A DNA stretch of 15,117 nucleotides, from the NCBI GenBank assembly GCA_964608055.1, contig CAZSMJ010000044.1:1-15117 (forward strand), given 5' to 3'. This DNA is from JALYNX01 sp964608055. Lineage in GTDB: Bacteria > Actinomycetota > Acidimicrobiia > Spongiisociales > ZC4RG35. The position numbers and the translations under genes are program-made. The notes beneath the pieces are model-generated. The model ran no database searches, had not been told where the DNA came from, and was given only the letters and a program-made list of their open reading frames with translations. Positions within the stretch are counted from its first letter, which is position 1. Each line of letters starts with the position of its first letter. Shown here one piece after another: positions 1 through 5,892 of the stretch.

Positions 1-226
1 AATGATCAGAAATCCTGGGGGATTATCCGACCGAAGCCACCTCCGGCGCGGGCCAGCGCCACCACCAGGTGGTCGCGGTCGACGAGGTGATCGATCGGGT
101 CATGTCGGGCGGAACGGTAAGCGCGGGGCCGGACGCCGTCAAGAGAGGCGGCGGTCCCTCCCCGTAATTGGGTTGCATAGGGCCGTATATGACCCCTCTC
201 CCTCCCAATTACGGTTGGGGATGGCC
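1..226. other. Left-end region without a confident gene
   Basis: No protein-coding call is supported here. A plus-strand frame is open from 6 to 173 (stop TAA at 171-173), has GC-rich third positions and reads like a protein C-terminus (it contains VVAVDEVIDRVMSGGT). However, it is preceded in frame by TGA at 3-5 and has no ribosome binding site before its only plausible starts (CTG at 15, GTG at 69). It may be the tail of a gene broken by a frameshift, or chance. A small perfect palindrome, ACCACC-A-GGTGGT, lies at 61-73. The 11-bp inverted repeat at 162-214 is listed separately. Confidence 0.5.
162..214. repeat. 11-bp inverted repeat downstream of the lipoprotein gene
   Basis: The arms CCGTAATTGGG (162-172) and CCCAATTACGG (204-214) are perfect reverse complements around a 31-base spacer. 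The repeat starts 12 bases past the stop codon of the minus-strand lipoprotein gene, which is where a terminator would sit. No T-run follows on either strand, so it is not a textbook intrinsic terminator. It could instead be a bidirectional transcript-end structure or a protein-binding site. The repeat is read directly from sequence; its role is inference. Confidence 0.6.
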
Positions 227-742
227 TTATCCGCCGACCCGGTTCATCCCGGCGAGCACAGCTTCAACGTCGGGGGAGGCCACAGGCGGGTAGAAGACCA
301 TGGTGTAGAGATCGCAACGCTCACCTGGCTCTTCGAACCAACCGGCAACCCAGCTTCCGTCGGGGTGCGGACCCACCACCCCCCGGGTGCCGTCGATGAA
401 GACCTCGCCCTTCTCCGCTGGCCAGTCAACGGGGGGCAGGGTGCCCCGGATGAGGGCGATGGCGACCGTCCCGTCCTCTCGCCCGAAGAAGTTGGTCTGA
501 GTGCCTCCGACGGAGGTCCAGACATCCCTCTCGATCTGGTCAGGGTCGAGGAGGCCAGTTCCCACGCCCGATGGAAGAAACCCCAGTTCGTAAGGGGCCG
601 CCGGACAGTCGATCGGGGTCTCGGTCGTGGTGGTCTCCCCGATTGTCGTGGTGGTGGCCACAGCCGTCGTGGTCGTCGTGCTCTCAGCCGTTCCGGCGCA
701 AGCGGTGAGCAATAGGAGGGTGGTCAGGAACAGCGGCTTCAT
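227..742 (-). CDS. Secreted lipoprotein with Thr-rich linker, function unknown
   Basis: A 171-residue protein. Residues 1-15 form a lipoprotein signal peptide ending in the lipobox LTAC with Cys15 as the expected lipidation site, so it should be anchored outside the cytoplasmic membrane. Residues 21-42 are almost all Thr with Val/Ala/Glu, a flexible tether. The remaining ~130 residues form a small domain with two cysteines (Cys46, Cys143) that could form a disulfide; I do not recognise its family. The start is ATG at 742, which gives a complete signal peptide although no clear Shine-Dalgarno precedes it. The gene is divergent from the importer operon across a 153-base gap, so the two promoter regions are shared or adjacent. 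A role as an accessory to the importer is possible but has no direct support. Confidence 0.8.
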   Translation of the reverse strand: MKPLFLTTLLLLTACAGTAESTTTTTAVATTTTIGETTTTETPIDCPAAPYELGFLPSGVGTGLLDPDQIERDVWTSVGGTQTNFFGREDGTVAIALIRGTLPPVDWPAEKGEVFIDGTRGVVGPHPDGSWVAGWFEEPGERCDLYTMVFYPPVASPDVEAVLAGMNRVGG

Positions 743-797
743 CGGAAGCTGATGTTATGAGATTCACCCCGCCTGCGAGGGCTCCGCGTCGCACGCT

Positions 798-803
798 TAG
801 AAT
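798..803 (+). promoter_or_regulatory. Possible -10 box for the importer operon
   Basis: TAGAAT matches five of six positions of the sigma-70-type consensus TATAAT and lies 93 bases before the GTG start of the binding-protein gene. No good -35 element is seen 16-18 bases upstream. If it is real, the transcript begins near 810 and carries a leader of about 85 bases that includes the predicted pseudoknot. Within the same 743-895 gap, the minus strand has CATAAC (759-754) close to the lipoprotein start, an even weaker candidate. Confidence 0.25.
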
Positions 804-829
804 CCACTCCGCTGTACAACACAGCCGCT

Positions 830-879
830 CCCGATCCCCACGAGTGTGTCGATCGGGCGCGTACCAAGAAACACACACT
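830..879 (+). promoter_or_regulatory. Predicted H-type RNA pseudoknot in the operon leader
   Basis: Stem 1 pairs CCCGATC (830-836) with GATCGGG (851-857). The loop of that hairpin contains AGTGTGT (843-849), which is perfectly complementary to ACACACT (873-879), giving stem 2. The geometry is that of a classic H-type pseudoknot: loop 1 of 6 bases, a 1-base junction and a 15-base A-containing loop 3. The 3' arm of stem 2 ends 4 bases before the Shine-Dalgarno at 884-890, so the fold could hinder ribosome binding. The pairing is seen directly; riboswitch or protein-mediated control is inference. I did not see the conserved core of the known SAH riboswitch. Stem 2 is built of GT/AC repeats, which raises the chance of fortuitous pairing. 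Confidence 0.4.
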
Positions 880-883
880 GAAC

Positions 884-890
884 AAGGAGG
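884..890 (+). promoter_or_regulatory. Strong ribosome binding site deciding the GTG start
   Basis: AAGGAGG lies 5 bases before GTG at 896. This supports the GTG start, which also gives a complete lipoprotein signal peptide. It is the strongest Shine-Dalgarno seen at the head of the operon; the downstream genes rely on overlapping stop and start codons. Confidence 0.8.
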
Positions 891-895
891 CTGCG

Positions 896-1813
896 GTGAT
901 ACGCAGACGCTTATACATCCTGTTGGCTCTCTCCCTGGTCCTGACGGCTTGTGGATCTGGCGGGTCCGACACTTCAACGACCGTTGGTGAGACCACCACC
1001 ACAGCCGGAGAGACGACGACCACTGAAGCCCCGACAACCACCGGAGCCCCCGATGTTTGCTCCACCGACAGCGAGGCTCTGTTCGAGCCCGGCAAGCTGA
1101 CCATTGCCACCGGTGAGCCGGTCTTCCCCCCATGGATGATGGACGACGACCCAACCAATGGTCAGGGGTTCGAGAGTGCAGTCGCCTACGCGCTAGCTGA
1201 GGAGTTGGGCTTCGCAGCCGAGGACGTGACCTGGGTCCGGACCACCTTCGATGAGGCCATCGCCCCTGGCGAGCGACCCTACGACTTCAACATGCAGCAG
1301 TATGGGATCACCGAGGAGCGTGACGAGATCGTCGACTTCTCCATCCCCTACTACGTGGAGCAGAAGACTGTCGTTGCCCTCGAAGGCACGCCGGCCGCCA
1401 GCGCCGCAACCTTCGTCGATCTCGCCGAGTCGACCTTCGGTGCGACCATCGGGACCACCGACCTCGACTACATAGTCGAGGTGATCGGCATCCCCGATGC
1501 CGATGTGGCGGTCTATGACGACCAGGCGGGCACCTTCGCCGCCCTGGCTGCCGGTCAGATCGATGCGACTGTGATCGGTCTCTCCACGGCCTACTTCATC
1601 ACCGCAGTCGAAATCGACAACGCAGTGATCGCCGGAGTGCTCCCCGACGTTGGTGGAACCGAAGGCGGAATGGGGCTCCTGTTCACCGACGGGAACCCTT
1701 ACGTCGACTGCGTGAACGCCGCACTCCAGACCCTGACCGACGACGGGACTCTCGAGGCCCTGGGCAATGAATGGCTGGAAGCCGGCGGGGATATCCCGGA
1801 GATAACTGAGTGA
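896..1813 (+). CDS. ABC importer substrate-binding lipoprotein, amino-acid type (SBP_bac_3)
   Basis: A 305-residue extracytoplasmic binding protein of the polar amino acid family, delivering ligand to the permease and ATPase encoded next. Residues 1-19 are a lipoprotein signal with lipobox LTAC (Cys19), and 28-50 are a Thr/Glu-rich tether. The two-lobed domain spans about 68-297. Hallmarks include FPPWMMDD near the first lobe's ligand loop, GFESAVAYALAEELG, and ITEERDEIVDFSIPYY (138-153), in which Arg142 matches the arginine that usually clamps the ligand alpha-carboxylate. In the second-lobe motif AGQIDATVIGL (219-229), the position usually occupied by an Asp that binds the alpha-amino group appears to be Gly229, so the ligand may not be an ordinary amino acid. 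Cys55 and Cys272 could form a disulfide. GTG start after a strong RBS; the stop overlaps the permease start (GTGA). The precise ligand is unknown. Confidence 0.93.
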   Translation: MIRRRLYILLALSLVLTACGSGGSDTSTTVGETTTTAGETTTTEAPTTTGAPDVCSTDSEALFEPGKLTIATGEPVFPPWMMDDDPTNGQGFESAVAYALAEELGFAAEDVTWVRTTFDEAIAPGERPYDFNMQQYGITEERDEIVDFSIPYYVEQKTVVALEGTPAASAATFVDLAESTFGATIGTTDLDYIVEVIGIPDADVAVYDDQAGTFAALAAGQIDATVIGLSTAYFITAVEIDNAVIAGVLPDVGGTEGGMGLLFTDGNPYVDCVNAALQTLTDDGTLEALGNEWLEAGGDIPEITE

Positions 1814-2658
1814 CAGATGAGCGCCCGGCGCCGGCCCGCCCGGGTCGGCGCCGTGTCAGCGCTCGTGAACGTTGGGTCCCGGTGCTGGCCAGTGTGGTCA
1901 GCACCGGGGTCGTTTTCGGCCTGGTGGCGTGGTGGGTGGCTTCCTCCGAGTACTGGCCAGCCGTGCAGGAGCAGTTCTTCTCCGGAGAGGCAATCAGAGA
2001 GTCGTTTCCCTCGGTCCTCCGCGGTTTCTGGCTGAACATTTGGGTCTGGATCGTGGCCGAGATCGCGATCCTCGTCCTTTCCCTGGCGCTGGCCGTGATC
2101 CGCTCGCTCACCGGCCCGATCGCCGCACCGTTCCGCATCGCTGCCATCGCCTACATCGACCTGTTGCGAGGTGTCCCCGCACTATTGCTCATTCTGCTGT
2201 TCGGGTTCGGGGTCCCTGCACTTCAGCTTCCCGGGCTCCCTCGTGGAGCCATCTTCTGGGGATCGGTGGCGATGATCGCCGGCTACTCGGCTTACACCGC
2301 CGAGGTCTACCGCTCGGGCATGGAAGCGGTACACGACAGCCAACGAGCCGCGGCCCGAGCCTTGGGGCTCTCCCAATGGCAGACCCTCCGCTATGCCATC
2401 CTCCCCCAGGCGATCCGCAACGTCTTGCCTGCCCTTCTCAACGGCGCCGTCTCGCTGCAGAAAGACGTGGCGTTGCTCAGCGTCATCGGAGTCCGCGAGG
2501 CGGTCCGTGAGGCCCAGATCTACACCGCAAGGACTTTCAACTACTCGAGTTTGATCGGCGCGGCCATTCTCTTTCTGATCGCGAGCATCCCGCTGGCCCG
2601 TTTCACAGACTGGTATTCCCGTAGGGACCAAGAGCGTCGCCTGCAAAGGACTCTCTGA
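1810..2658 (+). CDS. ABC importer permease, polar amino acid type (HisM/GlnP family)
   Basis: A 282-residue inner-membrane subunit, expected to work as a homodimer because only one permease gene is present. The N-terminus (1-20) is Arg/Pro-rich and cytoplasmic. Predicted membrane segments lie at about 24-45, 76-98, 112-139, 146-163 and 246-264. The segment IDLLRGVPALLLILLFGFG (116-134) matches the family's conserved LRGxP entry helix. The EAA coupling loop that docks on the ATPase spans about 165-201 (EVYRSGMEAVHDSQ, AARALGLSQWQTLRYAILPQ). The GTG start at 1810 overlaps the upstream TGA by four bases, with GGAG at 1798-1801 as ribosome binding site. An in-frame ATG is not available near the expected N-terminus, which favours GTG. 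The family is clear; the substrate follows the binding protein. Confidence 0.92.
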   Translation: MTDERPAPARPGRRRVSARERWVPVLASVVSTGVVFGLVAWWVASSEYWPAVQEQFFSGEAIRESFPSVLRGFWLNIWVWIVAEIAILVLSLALAVIRSLTGPIAAPFRIAAIAYIDLLRGVPALLLILLFGFGVPALQLPGLPRGAIFWGSVAMIAGYSAYTAEVYRSGMEAVHDSQRAAARALGLSQWQTLRYAILPQAIRNVLPALLNGAVSLQKDVALLSVIGVREAVREAQIYTARTFNYSSLIGAAILFLIASIPLARFTDWYSRRDQERRLQRTL

Positions 2659-3401
2659 TGCGGCGAGTCGAGATCGAGAACCTGACCAAGTACTTCGGAG
2701 ACAACCTCGTTCTCGACCGAGTCAATCTCGGCGTGGACAACCACGAGGTGATTTGCCTGATCGGAGCCTCGGGATCGGGGAAATCGACCCTGCTGCGCTG
2801 CATCAACCGGCTCGTCGAATACGACGACGGGCGCATCCTGATCGATGGGGTCGATGTCCAGGACGAGAGTCTTCCCCAGAATCAACTCAGAAAGCGCATT
2901 GGGATCGTGTTCCAGGCCTACAACCTGTTTCCCCACATGACGGTGCTCGACAACATCACGCTGGCCCCGCGCAAGGTGCACGGACTGGATCGGGCCGAGA
3001 CCGAATCGAGAGCCAGGGAGTTGTTGGAGCTGTTCGACATGGGCGACTATTCCAACTCCTACCCTGACCGGCTCTCCGGAGGCCAACAGCAGCGGGTGGC
3101 GATCGTCCGAGCCATGGCCACCAGCCCCGATGTGTTGCTTTTGGACGAGGTGACGGCTGCGCTCGACCCGGAATTGATCGGGGGGGTGCTCTCGGTGATC
3201 CGTGACCTGAAGACCGCCGGCATGACGATGATCATCGTCACCCACGAGATGGGATTCGCCCGCGACGTGGCCGACCGAGTGTGCTTCCTCGATAACGGGC
3301 GCATTCTCGAGGAAGCACCGCCCAACAAGCTCTTTTCCGAGCCCGAGAACCCGCGTACCCGCCAGTTCCTGCAGCGCATCATCGAGGCGGGGCGCCTGTG
3401 A
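2658..3401 (+). CDS. ABC importer ATPase, polar amino acid type (GlnQ/HisP family)
   Basis: A 247-residue complete ATP-binding subunit that energises the importer. Walker A is GASGSGKST (36-44), the Q-loop is at Gln86 within IGIVFQAYNLFPHM, the signature is LSGGQQQR (139-146), Walker B is VLLLDE (159-164) and the switch His196 is in THEMGF. The usual DEPT after Walker B is DEVT here, a variant with no loss of catalytic residues. The length is normal for the family. ATG at 2658 shares one base with the permease stop (TGATG), and AAAGGA at 2645-2650 is a suitable ribosome binding site. Its stop overlaps the next start (GTGA), physically coupling the transporter to the two hydrolase-like genes. 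Confidence 0.95.
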   Translation: MRRVEIENLTKYFGDNLVLDRVNLGVDNHEVICLIGASGSGKSTLLRCINRLVEYDDGRILIDGVDVQDESLPQNQLRKRIGIVFQAYNLFPHMTVLDNITLAPRKVHGLDRAETESRARELLELFDMGDYSNSYPDRLSGGQQQRVAIVRAMATSPDVLLLDEVTAALDPELIGGVLSVIRDLKTAGMTMIIVTHEMGFARDVADRVCFLDNGRILEEAPPNKLFSEPENPRTRQFLQRIIEAGRL

Positions 3402-4693
3402 GCGGGGGGGACGGGGTTGTCGCACGGTCCCGCGTCGCAGACATGACCCTGGCCCCGACCGGGCACCAGGCCATCGATTGGGCACGGCGACACTCACCAG
3501 TCCTCGACGGGTTCGTGCGCCGATGCCTCGAAGACGGCACTCTCACCGGACGTCGGGTGGCAGTGGTGGTGCATCTCGAGGCTAAGACGGCATTCCTGGC
3601 CACCGTTCTCGCCGATGCCGGCGCCAGCGTGGTCGCCGCTGGCTCCAACCCATGGACCACCCGTGACGATGTGGCGGCGGCGCTGGTGGAGCGGGGTGTC
3701 GAAGTCCACTCCAGCCGGAGATCGACGGCTGAGGTGTGGGAGGCGGATCTGATGAAGGTGGCAGACAGCGAGCCCGAGTACATCATCGATGACGGAGCGG
3801 AGTTGACCATCCGCATCGCCCGGGACCGCCCCGATGTCTATTCCCGGCTCAAAGGCGTCTCCGAGGAGACCACCACCGGGGTGGCCCGGCTCCGCCAAAT
3901 GGAGCAAGCAGGGCGGCTACCGATGCCGGCCATCGCCGCCAACGATGCGGCCTGCAAGCGCATGTTCGACAATCGCTACGGGACCGGTCAGTCCACGATC
4001 CAGGCCATCCTCCGGCTCACCAACCTCCGACTTCCCGGGAAGAAAGTGGTGATCGTCGGGTATGGATGGGTGGGAAGGGGCATAGCCAATTACGTTCATG
4101 CCCTCGGCGGCCGGGTGGTCGCGGTCGAGGTAGACCCGATCAAGGCCCTCGAAGCTCATACCGACGGCCATGAGGTCGCCGGCCTGAGCACCGCTCTGGG
4201 AGAGGCAGACCTCGTCATCACCGCCACTGGCGGGATGAGGTCGATCGCGGAGCGACACTTCTCGGCCCTGGCGCCCTCGACGATCCTCGCCAACGCCGGT
4301 CATCACGACCTGGAAATCGATGTCCCAGCATTGAGGGGTGCATCGACCGATGTGGAGGAAGTGCGACCCGGGGTGACCCGATTCATGCTCAACGGGGAGA
4401 AACCGGTGTATGTCCTGGCTGAGGGGGCTTTGGTCAACATCGCCGGCGGGCTGGGGCATCCGGTGGAGATCATGGACCTGTCTTTCTCCGTTCAAGCCCT
4501 GGGGTGCCATCTCCTGGCGAGCAATGATCTCCCCCCCGGAGTCCATGAGTTCCCCGCGGACCTGGACGAGGCAATCGCGACCGCCAAGCTGGAGAGTCAG
4601 GGCATTCGCCTCGATGTCCTCGAAGAAGGCCAGTCCGACACCTTGAGTGACCTCTTGGAAGCCGATACTTGGCGGTCGTGGGGCAATCAATGA
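3398..4693 (+). CDS. ahcY: S-adenosyl/S-inosyl-homocysteine hydrolase-like protein, paralogue A
   Basis: A 431-residue cytosolic NAD-dependent thioether hydrolase of the adenosylhomocysteinase family, in the short Thermotoga/archaeal form that lacks the C-terminal Lys/Tyr tail of the eukaryotic enzyme. Residues aligned to human SAHH are retained: His59 (H55), Asp132 (D131), Glu157 in SEETTTG (E156), Lys187 (K186), Asp191 and Asn192 (D190, N191), the NAD loop GYGWVGRG (221-228) with Glu244, His302 in NAGHHD (H301) and His354 in GHPVEIMD (H353). Two adenine-contact positions differ: human Thr57 and Glu59 are Glu61 and Lys63 (HLEAKT), as in the Thermotoga/archaeal group. Glu-to-Lys swaps an acceptor for a donor and would suit a 6-oxo purine, so S-inosylhomocysteine is a plausible substrate (inference). 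GTG at 3398 overlaps the ATPase stop and follows GAGGCGGGG. ATG at 3443 is an alternative without an RBS. Confidence 0.88.
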   Translation: MSGGDGVVARSRVADMTLAPTGHQAIDWARRHSPVLDGFVRRCLEDGTLTGRRVAVVVHLEAKTAFLATVLADAGASVVAAGSNPWTTRDDVAAALVERGVEVHSSRRSTAEVWEADLMKVADSEPEYIIDDGAELTIRIARDRPDVYSRLKGVSEETTTGVARLRQMEQAGRLPMPAIAANDAACKRMFDNRYGTGQSTIQAILRLTNLRLPGKKVVIVGYGWVGRGIANYVHALGGRVVAVEVDPIKALEAHTDGHEVAGLSTALGEADLVITATGGMRSIAERHFSALAPSTILANAGHHDLEIDVPALRGASTDVEEVRPGVTRFMLNGEKPVYVLAEGALVNIAGGLGHPVEIMDLSFSVQALGCHLLASNDLPPGVHEFPADLDEAIATAKLESQGIRLDVLEEGQSDTLSDLLEADTWRSWGNQ

Positions 4694-5892
4694 CCAGCAC
4701 CGGACGCGGGATGATCGACTTCGCCCGCCAGTTCATGCCGGCCCTGTCGTCGGCGACGGAAACCGTCTCAGGGACCGGCCGGCTCAGAGACCGACGAGTC
4801 GGCATCGCGCTGACCCTGGAACCGAAGACCGCCTGTCTCGTGGAAGCTGTTGCCTCACTGGGGGCCGAAGTCGCAGTGTTCGGAAGCGGCCATTCGACCA
4901 AAGGCGTGGTGGCTGCGGCACTGGCCGAAACAGGCATCCAGGTCTTCGCCGAGGAGGGGGCAGATCGCGACCGGGTGTCCGAGCTACGCGAGGCCTTCAT
5001 CGACACCCGGCCCGAATTCCTGTCCGACGACGGGGCAAGCATCGTCCGCCGCATCCATTCCGAGCGCCGGGACGTGCTGGAGAGCCTGCGCGGGGTTGCG
5101 GAGGAGACGACCAGTGGTGTCCGGCCGCTACGAGTGATGCAAGCCGAGGGTGCTCTGGCGGTTCCATGTATCGCGGTCAACGATGCCCGGGTGAAGCTCT
5201 TGTTCGACAATGTCTATGGGACAGGGCAATCGGTGGTGATGGCAGTGCTGGACGCCACCAACATGCAGATGTCGGGCGCGGCGGTCGTGGTGGTCGGGTA
5301 CGGGATGGTGGGCCGGGGCATCGCCGCGGTAGCCCGGGGGCTCGGCGCAAGGGTCACCGTCACCGAGATCGATGCGGTCGAGGCGCTGGCCGCCCACCAC
5401 GACGGTTTCAGGGTCACCCTGCTCACCGAGGCGGTGACCGAGGCCGACTTCGTCATCACCGCCACCGGGATCGGTCACACCCTGACAGCTGAGCACGTGG
5501 CCATGATGCGAGACGGGACCGTCGTCGCCGTGGGCGGCGCCGGGCCACCAGAATTCGATGCCTCGATGGGGCCTGCGGTGGAATGGGGGCCCGAGGTCAG
5601 ACCCAAGGTTCGGCCCTTGAGCACCGGGTCCGGGGGCACAGTGTTCGTGGTGGCCGATGGGCACTGCGCCAACACCTCGGCCGGCGAAGGCAACCCCATC
5701 GAGATCATGGATCTGTCGCTCGCCCTTCAGCTGAGGGCGCTCGACCTTCTCGCCGCGGAGGACCTGGGCCCTGGCGTGCATCTGCTCCCGCGTCACATCG
5801 AGGACGAGGTAGCGGCATCCCAGCTTGCCGCGGCTGGAATCAGAATCGACCAACCCACCGAGGCACAGATTCGGGCCGCGACAACCTGGTGA
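4690..5892 (+). CDS. Divergent SAH-hydrolase-like protein, paralogue B, probably altered or non-catalytic
   Basis: A 400-residue homologue of the preceding gene, collinear over its whole length and evidently an old tandem duplicate. It keeps the fold and cofactor site: DDG (113-115), AEETTSG (137-143), Lys169, FDNVYGTGQS (172-181), NAD loop GYGMVGRG (203-210), Glu226 and EIMDLSLALQ (338-347). It has lost residues central to SAH hydrolases: His55-equivalent is Thr42 (LTLEPKT), the SNP loop is SGHST (66-70), His301-equivalent falls in VGGAGPPEFD and is about Ala284, and His353-equivalent is Asn335 (GNPIEIMD). It may bind NAD and a different nucleoside thioether, or serve as a non-catalytic partner in a mixed tetramer with paralogue A. 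ATG at 4690 overlaps the upstream TGA (ATGA); the TTG 21 bases earlier is less likely. Family assignment is secure, activity is not. Confidence 0.85.
   Translation: MTSTGRGMIDFARQFMPALSSATETVSGTGRLRDRRVGIALTLEPKTACLVEAVASLGAEVAVFGSGHSTKGVVAAALAETGIQVFAEEGADRDRVSELREAFIDTRPEFLSDDGASIVRRIHSERRDVLESLRGVAEETTSGVRPLRVMQAEGALAVPCIAVNDARVKLLFDNVYGTGQSVVMAVLDATNMQMSGAAVVVVGYGMVGRGIAAVARGLGARVTVTEIDAVEALAAHHDGFRVTLLTEAVTEADFVITATGIGHTLTAEHVAMMRDGTVVAVGGAGPPEFDASMGPAVEWGPEVRPKVRPLSTGSGGTVFVVADGHCANTSAGEGNPIEIMDLSLALQLRALDLLAAEDLGPGVHLLPRHIEDEVAASQLAAAGIRIDQPTEAQIRAATTW

Noticed and set aside
804..895. Known SAH or SAM riboswitch in the operon leader
   Set aside because: No conserved core of the known SAH or SAM riboswitch classes was recognised. 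Only a generic pseudoknot can be supported.
960..1050. Short tandem repeat or CRISPR-like array
   Set aside because: The repetition is Thr-rich coding sequence (acc/acg codons) of the lipoprotein tether, without regular repeat and spacer units.
1810..3401. Incomplete importer because only one permease gene is present
   Set aside because: Many polar amino acid importers use a permease homodimer, so one gene is enough.
4669..4689. TTG start seven codons upstream for paralogue B
   Set aside because: ATG at 4690 forms an ATGA overlap like the other junctions and is a stronger start codon.
5583..5888. 102-codon N-terminal extension of the amidohydrolase
   Set aside because: It lies wholly inside paralogue B and translates to Arg/Gly-rich sequence. 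The GTGA overlap at 5889 gives the family's normal N-terminus.
4690..5892. Paralogue B as a pseudogene
   Set aside because: The frame is intact, full length and translationally coupled on both sides, with the cofactor-binding and several substrate-loop motifs conserved.
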